A stretch of 37,322 nt of DNA from an uncultured Roseovarius sp. (GCF_947259555.1 NZ_CAMYMD010000036.1:1-37322), one strand, 5' to 3'; counted from the first letter of the stretch, positions 1 to 8,003 are shown. Translations and numbers: made by a program. The notes: generated from the letters alone by a model not told the origin.

Positions 1-1
1 C

Positions 2-220
2 ACCAATGGCGGCGTGCGGGCGATGGCCGACGGGGTGCAGCGCATCCGCGAGGTGCGCGAAGGCCGCCCCGCCGCCGGTCGCGGCTGGATCGGGATCACC
101 CCGCGCGGCGCGTATGAGACGATGAGCGTGAGCCAGATGGCGTTGCTGCCGCCGTGGCTGGTGCTTTTGCTGGTCTCGGGTCTGATTCTAGCAGGCTGGC
201 TGCGCGAGGGGCGTAGGTAG
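2..220 (+). CDS. C-terminal end of a membrane-anchored protein (partial)
   Basis: The reading frame is open from the window edge to a TAG at 218-220, so only the last 72 residues are visible. They contain a soluble basic stretch (VREGRPAAGRGWIG) and one hydrophobic segment (about LLPPWLVLLLVSGLILAGWL) followed by a short REGRR tail, a typical single C-terminal membrane anchor. The tail resembles, from memory, the end of the large amidotransferase-like membrane protein found next to MoxR/DUF58/DUF4159 genes in Rhodobacteraceae; that match is an inference and cannot be tested from this fragment. The upstream part lies outside the window. Confidence 0.6.
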   Translation, partial: TNGGVRAMADGVQRIREVREGRPAAGRGWIGITPRGAYETMSVSQMALLPPWLVLLLVSGLILAGWLREGRR

Positions 221-463
221 GGGGCGGAGGGTTGGCCTGGATGGGACCTTGGCAGTGAGCCGCGCATCGACGGGCCGCGGCGCGGCGATCCAACGCGTGT
301 TCGGCAGAACTTTATCCCTGCCCCGCCAGTAAAACATCCACGCGATGCTCAGGTTGCAGCCAAATCGCCGTGCCGTCGGGTCGGCCCGTCGATGCGCGGC
401 GGTCTTCGACCGCGTATCGCGCGGGTGCTTTGACCCAAGGTCCGCTCCAGGACAAAACCTGCC
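221..463. other. 243-base intergenic stretch with a possible C-terminal coding remnant
   Basis: No convincing gene lies here. On the minus strand, one frame ending with TAA at 312-314 reads protein-like sequence (RYAVEDRRASTGRPDGTA, then IWLQPEHRVDVLLAG) from about 460 down to 315. Upstream, that frame runs through the neighbouring gene in another register, so it would have no start of its own. It may be a degraded gene end or chance. No tRNA-like fold or strong terminator is seen. Confidence 0.3.
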
Positions 464-823
464 TCAGGGCTCCAACTCCACCCGCACCGGCTCTTCGCTC
501 CAGCCATCGACCGAGCAATGCGCCTTGATGAAGACTTCCCGCGTGCCGTCCGGGATCTGAAGATTGTTGAGCGAGCGCGTGAACGGCTGCTCGTTCACAT
601 GTGGATGATGCAAAACCCGATATCCGAGGCGATTGCCATCGGCGTCCAGCACGTCCCAGCCATCGGCATAATGGTCCCAGCCGGTATCGGGATGCTCGAG
701 CGTGACATCCACGCGCCACGACATCCCCGATTTCTCGACATTCACGTCGAGAACCTTGGGTTCATCGGCAGTCGCCGGGAGTGCCAGAATACAGGTGAAG
801 ATAGCAAATAGTGTGTGTTTCAT
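464..823 (-). CDS. Small secreted hypothetical protein
   Basis: A 119-residue protein. I chose the ATG at 823 because it opens directly with a signal peptide (MKHTLFAIFTCILALPATA, cleavage probably after TADE or TA-D); an in-frame ATG at 862 would put 13 polar and mixed residues in front of it. The mature part is about 100 residues, probably beta-rich, with conserved-looking patches DTGWDHYADGWDV, RVLHHPHVNEQPFTRSL and ARDS/HCSVDGW-like. I recall similar proteins in many Rhodobacteraceae, all uncharacterised. It is probably periplasmic. The gene lies 35 bases downstream of the DUF599 gene on the same strand and could be co-transcribed. No function can be assigned. Confidence 0.75.
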   Translation of the reverse strand: MKHTLFAIFTCILALPATADEPKVLDVNVEKSGMSWRVDVTLEHPDTGWDHYADGWDVLDADGNRLGYRVLHHPHVNEQPFTRSLNNLQIPDGTREVFIKAHCSVDGWSEEPVRVELEP

Positions 824-858
824 GCGCTGATCATAAACCATAATCACGCAAAACACAC

Positions 859-1578
859 TCACGTCTGTGTGTGATCGCCCGACATATCAGGCCGCATCAG
901 CGCCGCTCTTGATTGCGAGGCGAACTCGCGGCGTAGCAGAACCAGACAGGTCACGCCTGCCGCCATCAGGAGCGGCACCGGCCCCAACAGCCACGCCGTC
1001 GTCGCAAGCGCGAAATAGATCGCGCGAAGCCCACGGTTAAAGCCACGCGCTGCCGTTATGTTGATCTCCGCCGCCTTGGCCGCGCGCGGGGCAGCGGCTG
1101 GATGTTCGGGATCATTCGGCACTGCGGCCATCACCACGGCGCAGTAGCCAAAAAGCCGGTTTGACCAGACGAATTTCAGAAACGCATTGGTCAGAAATAT
1201 GAGAATGACCGCGATCTTGACCTCCCAGACAATGACCGGCTCTCTGCCCGGGGTCAGGTCGCCGGCGATACCGATGACCTGCTCCAGATCACCCAGCATC
1301 GCCATGGCACCGCCAATCGCGATCAGCGAGGCAGACGCAAAGAATGCCGTGCCCTGCCGCAGGCTCGCAAGCAGCTGCGCATCGAAAATACGTGCCTCCC
1401 GCCCGATCATCTGCACCATCCATTCGCGCCGGTACCGCGCCATCAGCACCGAGACCGAGGGACGCGACAGGGGCGCCTTGTCAATCGCCAGACCTGTCAG
1501 CAGCCAGCCCCCGATCAGCAGGGCAAGAGCCGCGCCATCCAACGGCGTGAAATGCGAGAGTTGATCGATCCCTGTCAT
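859..1578 (-). CDS. DUF599 family membrane protein
   Basis: A 239-residue integral membrane protein. Hydrophobic segments are visible at about residues 14-31, 76-97, 120-140 and 190-215. The early block RPSVSVLMARYRREWM followed by a strongly conserved-looking region (RIFDAQLLASLRQGTAFFAS) is the pattern I associate with DUF599. The loop AARGFNRGLRAIYFALA also fits. The biochemical role of this family is unknown. The gene is divergent from glcD, with the two start codons 84 bases apart, so the promoter region is shared. Confidence 0.75.
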   Translation of the reverse strand: MTGIDQLSHFTPLDGAALALLIGGWLLTGLAIDKAPLSRPSVSVLMARYRREWMVQMIGREARIFDAQLLASLRQGTAFFASASLIAIGGAMAMLGDLEQVIGIAGDLTPGREPVIVWEVKIAVILIFLTNAFLKFVWSNRLFGYCAVVMAAVPNDPEHPAAAPRAAKAAEINITAARGFNRGLRAIYFALATTAWLLGPVPLLMAAGVTCLVLLRREFASQSRAALMRPDMSGDHTQT

Positions 1579-1602
1579 TGCGTCAGGCTATCTCCGGCAG
1601 GT

Positions 1603-1645
1603 TTGACTTGCCAGATGCAAAAATTGGTTATATTTTATTACCAAT
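1603..1645 (+). promoter_or_regulatory. Probable glcDEF promoter with palindromic operator over the -10
   Basis: A TTGACT -35-like hexamer (1603-1608) is followed after about 20 bases by TATATT (1629-1634). The -10 region sits inside an inverted repeat at 1623-1645, with perfect arms ATTGGT/ACCAAT and further inner pairing, ending 16 bases before the glcD ATG. A repressor bound here would block RNA polymerase. The TTGGT/ACCAA half-sites recall GntR/FadR-type operators, but the 11-base spacing also fits the LysR T-N11-A pattern. The regulator is not encoded in the window. Confidence 0.5.
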
Positions 1646-1661
1646 ACTAGAGGATCATGTC

Positions 1662-3095
1662 ATGGAAATGCCCGTCCCCCGGCCAGACATCTTGGCCCGC
1701 AAGGCAGAACTGATCGATCGACTGCATGAGGTGCTGCCCGATGATGCAATTATCTCGGACCCCGCCGAGACGCGTGCCTATGAATGCGATGCGCTCACCG
1801 CCTACAAATGTCCGCCCTTGACGGTCATTCTTCCGGGATCGACCGAAGAGGTCGCGGCGGCCTTGCGCATTTGCCATGAGATGGGTGTGCCCGTGGTGCC
1901 GCGCGGCGCCGGCACATCGCTGGCAGGCGGCGCCCTGCCGACCGCCGACTGTGTGATTCTGGGCGTCTCCCGTCTGGGTGAGGTTCTGGAAACCGATTAT
2001 GACAATCGCTTTATCCGGGTGCAGACCGGACGCACCAACCTGAGCGTGACCGGCGCTGTCGAGGAACACGGCTTCTTTTACGCCCCCGACCCGTCGAGCC
2101 AGCTCGCCTGCGCCATCGCGGGCAACATCGCGATGAATTCGGGCGGGGCGCATTGCCTGAAATACGGCGTCACCACCAACAACCTGATGGGCGTCAGGAT
2201 GGTGCTGATGGATGGCACCGTGGTTGAACTGGGCGGCGCCCATCTCGACGCCGAGGGGCTGGATCTTCTGGGGCTCATCTGCGGCTCGGAGGGGCAATTG
2301 GGTGTCGTCACCGAGGCCACCCTGCGCATCCTGCGCAAACCCGAAGGCGCCCGCCCGGTGCTGATCGGCTATGACAGCAACGAGGTCGCCGGCGCCTGCG
2401 TCAGCGACATCATCAAGGCGGGCGTGCTGCCGGTGGCGATCGAATTCATGGATCGTCCCTGTATCGAGGCGACCGAGGATTTCGCCCAGGCGGGCTATCC
2501 GATGTGCGAGGCATTGCTGATCGTCGAGGTCGAGGGATCGGATGCCGAGATCGACGAACAGCTGGCCCTGATCGAGGAGATTGCCCGCAAGCACGATCCG
2601 GTGGAACTGCGCCAAAGCAGGTCGTCCGAGGAAAGCGCCGCGATCTGGCTGGGCCGCAAATCCGCCTTCGGCGCGATGGGGCAGATCAATGATTACATGT
2701 GCCTCGACGGCACCATCCCGGTCAGCCAATTGCCGCATGTGCTGAAACGAATCGGCGAGCTGTCGGCACAGTACGGTCTGGGCGTGGCCAATGTGTTTCA
2801 CGCAGGCGACGGCAACATGCACCCGCTGATCCTGTTCGATGCGAACAAACCCGGCGATCTGGAACTGTGCGAGGAATTGGGATCGGAGATCCTCAAGCTC
2901 TGCGTCGAAGTGGGCGGCTGCCTGACCGGCGAACACGGCGTCGGGATCGAAAAACGCGACCTGATGGCGCATCAATACGCGCCGCAGGACCTTGAGGCGC
3001 AAATGGCGGTCAAGGATGTGTTCGATCCGAAATGGTTGCTCAACCCCGCCAAGGTTTTTCCGCTCGCGTCATCCGACGCGCGGCGTGTAGCCTGA
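1662..3095 (+). CDS. glcD: Glycolate oxidase, FAD-binding subunit GlcD
   Basis: A 477-residue FAD-linked oxidase (E. coli GlcD is 499 residues). GlcD forms a complex with GlcE and GlcF that oxidises glycolate to glyoxylate at the membrane and passes electrons to the quinone pool. The N-terminal FAD-binding-4 domain is clear: PLTVILPGSTEEVAAALRIC near residues 50-70, the FAD loop VPRGAGTSLAGGALP near 85-99, and IAGNIAMNSGGAHCLKYG near 135-150. The C-terminal oxidase domain ends with NVFHAGDGNMHPL and CLTGEHGVGIEKR, typical of the GlcD/D-lactate dehydrogenase group. The start at 1662 has AGAGGA seven bases upstream; an earlier in-frame ATG at 1578 would run through the operator. The gene leads glcDEF. 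Confidence 0.9.
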   Translation: MEMPVPRPDILARKAELIDRLHEVLPDDAIISDPAETRAYECDALTAYKCPPLTVILPGSTEEVAAALRICHEMGVPVVPRGAGTSLAGGALPTADCVILGVSRLGEVLETDYDNRFIRVQTGRTNLSVTGAVEEHGFFYAPDPSSQLACAIAGNIAMNSGGAHCLKYGVTTNNLMGVRMVLMDGTVVELGGAHLDAEGLDLLGLICGSEGQLGVVTEATLRILRKPEGARPVLIGYDSNEVAGACVSDIIKAGVLPVAIEFMDRPCIEATEDFAQAGYPMCEALLIVEVEGSDAEIDEQLALIEEIARKHDPVELRQSRSSEESAAIWLGRKSAFGAMGQINDYMCLDGTIPVSQLPHVLKRIGELSAQYGLGVANVFHAGDGNMHPLILFDANKPGDLELCEELGSEILKLCVEVGGCLTGEHGVGIEKRDLMAHQYAPQDLEAQMAVKDVFDPKWLLNPAKVFPLASSDARRVA

Positions 3096-3106
3096 CGACC
3101 CATGCC

Positions 3107-3150
3107 GGGGGCCTTGCCCCCGGACCCCCAGGATATTTTCAGCCAGAAGA
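3107..3150 (+). repeat. Dispersed intergenic repeat, copy 1 (inside glcDEF)
   Basis: The element reads GGGGGCCTTGCCCCC (a hairpin), then a C-rich GGACCCCC block, then AGGATATTTTC and GCCAGAAGA. A second copy with the same order of blocks is at 18661-18720. Elements of this form are common between genes in Rhodobacteraceae. This copy occupies almost the entire 61-base gap between glcD and glcE, and its AGAAGA end lies in Shine-Dalgarno position for glcE. Confidence 0.65.
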
Positions 3151-3156
3151 AGCAGC

Positions 3157-4329
3157 ATGACACCAGACACCGAGGCGGAACTGGCCGAGATCATCAAGAC
3201 CGCGGACGGCCCCCTGCGAATCGAGGGGGGCGGCACGCGGCCAATTGGACGGGCCTCGAACGGCACGCGCCTGAGTACGGCCGCGCTGACGGGGATAGAG
3301 CTCTACGAGCCGGGCGCGTTGACGCTTGTGGCCCGCGCGGGCACCCCTTTGGCCGAAATCGAGACCGCGCTCGAGGCCGAAGGCCAAAGGCTGGCGTTCG
3401 AGCCGATGGACCATCGCGCCCTGATGGGAACGCAGGGCACACCGACCATCGGCGGCGTGGTGGCCGCGAATGTGAGCGGTCCCCGCCGCATTCAGGCCGG
3501 GGCGTGCCGGGATTTCCTGCTGGGCGTGCGGTTTGTCGACGGGCGCGGGCAGATCATAAAGAATGGCGGTCGGGTGATGAAGAACGTCACCGGCTATGAT
3601 CTCGTCAAGCTGATGGCCGGCAGCTACGGCACGCTCGGCGTCTTGACGGAGGTGGCGCTTAAAGTGCTGCCAAAGCCGCGGTCGACGGGCGTCCTGCGTC
3701 TCGAAGGTCTGACCGATGAGCAAGCCGTCACCGCACTCTGCCGGTCGCTCGCCTCGCCGTATGAAGTGACCGGTGCCGCACATCTGCAATCCGGCGAGAA
3801 CGCCGCGCCGGTCACGATGATCCGGCTGGAGGGCTTCGAGAATTCCGTGGTTTACCGCGCCGGAGAGCTGCAATCGCTGCTTGCGGATTTCGGCGCATTC
3901 ACGCTGGACACGGACCCCGAAAAAACTGCGGCGGCCTGGACGCATATCCGCGACGTGGGGCCCTTTCAGGGGCGCACGGGCGATGTCTGGCGGCTTTCCG
4001 TGAAACCAACCGATGCGCCGGGGGTGGTGGCCGATCTACCGGGCGCCGAGGCGTTTTATGATTGGGGTGGTGGCTTGATCTGGCTCCTGGTCCCGGACGG
4101 CGCGGGCCTGAATGCCCGCAAGATCAGAGCCGCGGTCGGCGCGCGCGGCGGCCATGCCACGCTGATCCGCGGCGACCGGGCGCAGGGCGCATTCAATCCC
4201 CAGCCCGAACCGATCGCCGCCTTGCAGGAGGGGCTGCGCCGCAAGTTCGACCCGAGGCAGATTCTCAATCCCGGTCTGATGACTGCGGCAGAGCCTCTTG
4301 TGACTGGCGGAACAAGCGAGGACTCATGA
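3157..4329 (+). CDS. glcE: Glycolate oxidase, FAD-binding subunit GlcE
   Basis: A 390-residue second FAD subunit of glycolate oxidase. It carries a shorter FAD-binding-4 domain: PLRIEGGGTRPIGR near residues 19-32, GTQGTPTIGGVVAANVSGPRR near 91-111, and NGGRVMKNVTGYDLVKLMAGSYGTLGVLTEV near 129-160. The C-terminus FDPRQILNPGL is the usual ending of this family. The ATG at 3157 is preceded by AGAAGAAG contributed by the repeat at 3107-3150. The stop overlaps the glcF start (ATGA at 4326-4329), which indicates translational coupling. Confidence 0.9.
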   Translation: MTPDTEAELAEIIKTADGPLRIEGGGTRPIGRASNGTRLSTAALTGIELYEPGALTLVARAGTPLAEIETALEAEGQRLAFEPMDHRALMGTQGTPTIGGVVAANVSGPRRIQAGACRDFLLGVRFVDGRGQIIKNGGRVMKNVTGYDLVKLMAGSYGTLGVLTEVALKVLPKPRSTGVLRLEGLTDEQAVTALCRSLASPYEVTGAAHLQSGENAAPVTMIRLEGFENSVVYRAGELQSLLADFGAFTLDTDPEKTAAAWTHIRDVGPFQGRTGDVWRLSVKPTDAPGVVADLPGAEAFYDWGGGLIWLLVPDGAGLNARKIRAAVGARGGHATLIRGDRAQGAFNPQPEPIAALQEGLRRKFDPRQILNPGLMTAAEPLVTGGTSEDS

Positions 4330-5648
4330 AAACAGAATTCACCGCCGAACAGCTCGAAGATCCCAAGATCGCGCGCGCCAACCAGATCCTGCGCTCTTGC
4401 GTGCATTGCGGGTTCTGCACCGCCACCTGCCCCACCTATCAGGTGCTGGGCGATGAGCTCGATAGCCCGCGCGGGCGCATCTACCTCATCAAGGACATGC
4501 TGGAGAATGACCGCGACCCGGATGAAAAGACGGTCAAGCATATCGACCGCTGCCTGTCGTGTCTCGCCTGCATGACGACCTGTCCCTCGGGCGTGCATTA
4601 CATGCATCTGGTGGATCAGGCCCGCGAATATATCGAGGAGCGCTACAAACGGCCCTTGGGCGACCGCGCCCTGCGTTGGATATTGGCGCGCATCCTGCCC
4701 TATCCGATGCGGTTTCGCGTGGCGCTTCTGGGGGCCAAGATCGGGCGGCCCTTGGCGCCGCTGATGCCCGATGCCCGGCTGCGCGCGATGCTGGAGATGG
4801 CCCCGAAACAGGTGCCGCCCGTCAGCCGCAATGACGATCCGCAGACCTTTGCACCGCAAGGCGCGCGCAAGAAGCGCGTGGCACTGATGACGGGCTGTGC
4901 GCAGCGCGCGCTCAACACCGATATCAACGACGCCACCATTCGCCTGCTCACCCGGTTGGGCTGCGAGGTGGTGGTGGCCGAGGGCGCCGGCTGCTGCGGC
5001 GCGCTTACCCATCACATGGGCAAGACCGCAGAGAGCCACGCAACGGCGGCGAAAAATATCCGCGCATGGGCGCGCGAGATGGACGAGGGCGGGCTCGATG
5101 CCATCGTCATCAACACCTCCGGCTGCGGCACCACGGTCAAGGATTACGGGCATATGTTCCGGCATGAGCCGCTTGCCGATGATGCGGCGCGCGTCAGTGC
5201 CATCGCGATGGACGTGAGCGAGCTTCTGATGCAGCTTGACCTGCCCGACGGGTCCGACAAGGACATGACGATCGCCTATCACGCCGCCTGCTCGCTGCAA
5301 CACGGGCAAAAGATCAAGACCTATCCCAAGGATCTGCTCAAGCGTGCCGGCTACGATGTCGTCGAACCGGCGGATGCCCATCTGTGCTGTGGTTCGGCAG
5401 GGACCTACAACCTGATGCAGCCGAAGATTTCCAAGCAGTTGAAAGACCGCAAGGTGCGCACGCTGGAGGCCAGATCGCCCGATGTCATCGCCGCCGGGAA
5501 TATCGGCTGCATGATGCAGATCGGCTCTGGCACCGGCATTCCGGTGGTGCATACGGTGGAATTGCTGGACTGGGCCACTGGCGGCCCGAAACCGCCCGCA
5601 ATGACGCGCGCGGCGGGCGGCACGAGCGAGGTTCCGATATTGCGGTAG
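4326..5648 (+). CDS. glcF: Glycolate oxidase, iron-sulfur subunit GlcF
   Basis: A 440-residue electron-transfer subunit of glycolate oxidase. Two ferredoxin-type 4Fe-4S motifs are intact: C25-x2-C28-x2-C31-x3-C35 and C76-x2-C79-x2-C82-x3-C86. Two CCG domains follow, shown by GCAQRALN with GAGCCGAL, and by YHAACSLQH with HLCCGSAGTYNL. The start at 4326 is chosen because it overlaps the glcE stop and opens directly into the family N-terminus; the frame is open for 264 bases upstream but that part overlaps glcE. The gene ends glcDEF. I see no convincing terminator in the 64 bases after it. Confidence 0.9.
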   Translation: MKTEFTAEQLEDPKIARANQILRSCVHCGFCTATCPTYQVLGDELDSPRGRIYLIKDMLENDRDPDEKTVKHIDRCLSCLACMTTCPSGVHYMHLVDQAREYIEERYKRPLGDRALRWILARILPYPMRFRVALLGAKIGRPLAPLMPDARLRAMLEMAPKQVPPVSRNDDPQTFAPQGARKKRVALMTGCAQRALNTDINDATIRLLTRLGCEVVVAEGAGCCGALTHHMGKTAESHATAAKNIRAWAREMDEGGLDAIVINTSGCGTTVKDYGHMFRHEPLADDAARVSAIAMDVSELLMQLDLPDGSDKDMTIAYHAACSLQHGQKIKTYPKDLLKRAGYDVVEPADAHLCCGSAGTYNLMQPKISKQLKDRKVRTLEARSPDVIAAGNIGCMMQIGSGTGIPVVHTVELLDWATGGPKPPAMTRAAGGTSEVPILR

Positions 5649-5712
5649 ATGGTCATAATCTGGCCCAAAACGCTTGGTAGCTGACAAGCGAATATAATTG
5701 GCCGGAGACCTC

Positions 5713-6516
5713 ATGCTGCGCATAGTGATTATCGGATTGATGTTAGGCCTCGCCGGAGCTGCCGCAGCGCAGGACAGCAGGCTGGAGCGGCTCGATATGG
5801 GCGACGAGGCCCGCCAGTGGGAGGCCGTGGGCCGGCTCGAACTGGGCGGGCGCGGTTTCTGCACCGGCTCGCTTGTGGCGCCCGATCTTGTGCTGACGGC
5901 CGCGCATTGTCTGTTCGACAAGAGCACCGGCGCGCGCGTCGACCCCGCGCGCATCGAATTCATGGCAGGCTGGCGCAACGGGCGTGCCGCCGCCTATCGC
6001 TCGATCAGGCGCGCGGTGACGCATCCCGATTACGATTTCGAGACGGATGTGACCGCCGACCGCGTGCGAAATGACGTGGCCCTGCTCGAGCTGCATCACC
6101 CGATCAACAATACACGGATCACTCCGTTCGAGACGGATGAACGCCCGCGCAAGGGCCAGAAGATCGGCGTGGTCAGCTATGCCAAGGACCGCTCCGAGGC
6201 GCCGTCGCTCCAGAACATATGCGAGGTTCTGGCGCGGCAAAGCGGCGTGCTGGTGATGTCCTGCGATGTGAATTTCGGGTCCAGCGGCGCGCCGGTCTTC
6301 AGTTTCGAGGGTGGCGTGCCGCGCATCGTCTCGGTGATTTCGGCCATGGCCGAGGTCGAAGGGCGCAAGGTCTCGCTGGGGACACGCCTGACAGATCCGA
6401 TGCGCGTCCTGCAAACCGCGCTCGACGACGGAGAGGGCGTGTTTCAAGAGGCCGCCCCCAAGATGTTCACATCCGGTCAGCGACGCGACACCGGCGCAAA
6501 ATTTGCCAAGCCATGA
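5713..6516 (+). CDS. Secreted trypsin-like serine protease (first of a tandem pair)
   Basis: A 267-residue S1-fold protease. The ATG at 5713 has GGAGA five bases upstream and opens with a signal peptide (MLRIVIIGLMLGLAGAAAA), so export to the periplasm or outside is likely. The catalytic triad is visible: His65 in TAAHC, Asp121 in NDVALL, and Ser191 in GSSGAPVF. C50/C66 and C170/C184 could form disulfides. The GSSGAPV site resembles the glutamyl endopeptidase/V8-like branch, but specificity is unknown. The stop overlaps the next gene's start (ATGA at 6513-6516). The end GAKFAKP is shared with the downstream paralogue. An in-frame TTG at 5698 is a weaker start. Confidence 0.85.
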   Translation: MLRIVIIGLMLGLAGAAAAQDSRLERLDMGDEARQWEAVGRLELGGRGFCTGSLVAPDLVLTAAHCLFDKSTGARVDPARIEFMAGWRNGRAAAYRSIRRAVTHPDYDFETDVTADRVRNDVALLELHHPINNTRITPFETDERPRKGQKIGVVSYAKDRSEAPSLQNICEVLARQSGVLVMSCDVNFGSSGAPVFSFEGGVPRIVSVISAMAEVEGRKVSLGTRLTDPMRVLQTALDDGEGVFQEAAPKMFTSGQRRDTGAKFAKP

Positions 6517-7334
6517 ATGTGCGGCGCGCGCTTTCGGCGGGGCTCGCCCTGATCCTGCTCTGCGCGCCCGCCGCGATGGCCCAGACCAGCAGCCTGATCC
6601 GCCTGACAGATCGTGACGACCTCTTCGGATGGGAGGCTGTTGGCCGGGTAGAGCTGGGGCGCGGGGGCTACTGCACCGGCGTGTTGATCGCCCCCGATCA
6701 GGTCCTGACAGCGGCGCATTGCGTGTATGACAAGGCCAATCGCGGCATCCCCGCCGATGCGATCCGGTTTCGCGCCGGGCTGCGCGACGGGGTGGTTATC
6801 TCAGAGGCGGCGATCACACGATATGCGGTGGCCCAAGGCTATGATCCGCAGGGCGGGATGCGCCGGGACAATGTACGGCGCGACGTGGCGCTCTTGCAGT
6901 TGACCCAGCCGATCCCGAGCGCGCAGGCCGCACCGTTCCGGCTCTTCGGCACTCCGCAACCCGGTCAGCGGGTCAGCGTGGTCTCTTATGGCAGGCACCG
7001 TGACAAGGCGCCATCATGGCAGCGCGATTGCGGCCTGTTGTGGCGTGCCAAGGGGGTCATGGGCTTTGACTGCGCGGTGATCAACGGCTCGTCGGGGGCC
7101 CCGGTCTTTGCCCGTGACGGCGGGCGGGCGCGCATCCTGTCCCTTGTCAGCGGCGGGAAATGGCACGAGGACGAGCGCCGCGCCTATGGCATGGACCTGC
7201 CCGATCTGGTGGCCCGTCTCAAGCAGGATCTGCGCGGCATGGCGACCGCTCCAACAGCCGCCAACCCCGGCTTTCGGCGGGTGCAGGTCGGCGGCGAGCG
7301 CAAGAGCTCGGGTGCCAAATTCGCACGCCCCTGA
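6513..7334 (+). CDS. Secreted trypsin-like serine protease (second of a tandem pair)
   Basis: A 273-residue paralogue of the preceding protease, starting at the ATG that overlaps its stop by four bases. It has a signal peptide (MNVRRALSAGLALILLCAPAAMA), the His site TAAHC, an Asp in RRDVALLQL and Ser in GSSGAPVF. Both proteins share WEAVGR(L/V)ELG, the same spacing of cysteines, a VVSY..(D/H)RD.APS block and the C-terminal GAKFA(K/R)P tail. Translational coupling suggests that equal amounts are made. The two are clearly diverged rather than a recent duplication. Substrates are unknown. Confidence 0.85.
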   Translation: MNVRRALSAGLALILLCAPAAMAQTSSLIRLTDRDDLFGWEAVGRVELGRGGYCTGVLIAPDQVLTAAHCVYDKANRGIPADAIRFRAGLRDGVVISEAAITRYAVAQGYDPQGGMRRDNVRRDVALLQLTQPIPSAQAAPFRLFGTPQPGQRVSVVSYGRHRDKAPSWQRDCGLLWRAKGVMGFDCAVINGSSGAPVFARDGGRARILSLVSGGKWHEDERRAYGMDLPDLVARLKQDLRGMATAPTAANPGFRRVQVGGERKSSGAKFARP

Positions 7335-7349
7335 ACGCACCCGACGTCT

Positions 7350-7380
7350 CTTGAAACCCTCGCGCTTTATTCCCACATCT
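7350..7380 (+). promoter_or_regulatory. Sigma-32 (RpoH)-type heat-shock promoter
   Basis: CTTGAAA (7350-7356) is followed after 15 bases by CCCACATCT (7372-7380). This is close to the known RpoH consensus, CTTGAA - N13-17 - CCCCATNT. It lies about 95 bases upstream of the Hsp20 start, as expected for a small heat-shock gene. The assignment is from pattern and context only. Confidence 0.6.
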
Positions 7381-7473
7381 CCACTGTCCAGGTGCCGCAT
7401 GACGGGCCGGACATGATGGCCTGTCCCCGTCGGGGAAGGCGTAACCAAGGTATCGCTCAAAGGAGGATAACCC

Positions 7474-7941
7474 ATGCATAATTTCGATCTCGCACCGCTC
7501 TATCGTGCAACCGTCGGCTTTGACCAAGTTGCCGATCTGCTGGATCGGGTGATGGCCAGCGACGCGCCACAACCGACCTACCCCCCCTACAACATCGAAA
7601 AGACCGACGATGACGCTTACCGCATCACAATCGCGGTGGCGGGCTTTGCCGCCAATGATCTGAACGTCGAAGTAAAAGACGGCGCGCTGATCGTGTCGGC
7701 CCGCAAAAGCGAAGAGGACGAAGGCCGCACCTACCTGCATCGCGGCATCGCGACCCGCGCGTTCGAGCGTCGGTTCCAACTGGCGGACCATGTCCGTGTG
7801 ACCGGGGCGGCCCACGCCGACGGCATGCTGCATATCGACCTGATGCGCGAAGTGCCCGAGGCGCTCAAGCCACGCCAGATCACCATTGCCAGCGGCGAAG
7901 ATGTACACAAGGATGTGCTGGACGCCGAAAAGGTGAACTAA
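7474..7941 (+). CDS. Small heat-shock protein, Hsp20/IbpA type
   Basis: A 155-residue ATP-independent holdase that keeps unfolding proteins soluble in the cytoplasm. The N-terminus FDLAPLYRATVGFDQVADLLDRV is typical of alphaproteobacterial class A/IbpA proteins. The alpha-crystallin domain runs from about residue 33 (PPYNIEKTDDDAYRITIAVAGF) to about 130, including LHRGIATRAFERRFQLADHV. The C-terminal IxI-type motif is weak (RQITIA). A strong AAGGAGG site sits seven bases before the ATG at 7474. The RpoH-like promoter at 7350-7380 suggests heat induction. Confidence 0.9.
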   Translation: MHNFDLAPLYRATVGFDQVADLLDRVMASDAPQPTYPPYNIEKTDDDAYRITIAVAGFAANDLNVEVKDGALIVSARKSEEDEGRTYLHRGIATRAFERRFQLADHVRVTGAAHADGMLHIDLMREVPEALKPRQITIASGEDVHKDVLDAEKVN

Positions 7942-7966
7942 GGCACATTACCAGCAGTGCGTATCG

Positions 7967-7997
7967 CGCCCGGCCAGACCAATTGGGCCGGGCGTTC
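7967..7997 (+). terminator. Hairpin between convergent genes
   Basis: A perfect nine-base stem (CGCCCGGCC at 7967-7975 with GGCCGGGCG at 7986-7994) has a ten-base loop. It lies 26 bases after the hsp20 stop and just before the convergent gene's stop at 8004. The tail is TTCG rather than a long T run, so termination strength is uncertain; it could serve both strands. Confidence 0.55.
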
Positions 7998-8003
7998 GCA
8001 ATA

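Noticed and set aside
1647..3002. 451-codon frame on the minus strand
   Set aside because: It is antisense to glcD, whose FAD-binding motifs are intact.
4056..5978. Long open frame on the minus strand (640 codons) opposite glcE/glcF
   Set aside because: It is the reverse shadow of glcF, which has complete iron-sulfur and CCG motifs. The minus frame shows no recognisable domain and high Arg/His content typical of antisense frames in GC-rich DNA.
7335..7473. tRNA or small RNA in the gap before hsp20
   Set aside because: No cloverleaf or T-tailed hairpin could be found. The heat-shock promoter and ribosome site explain the gap.
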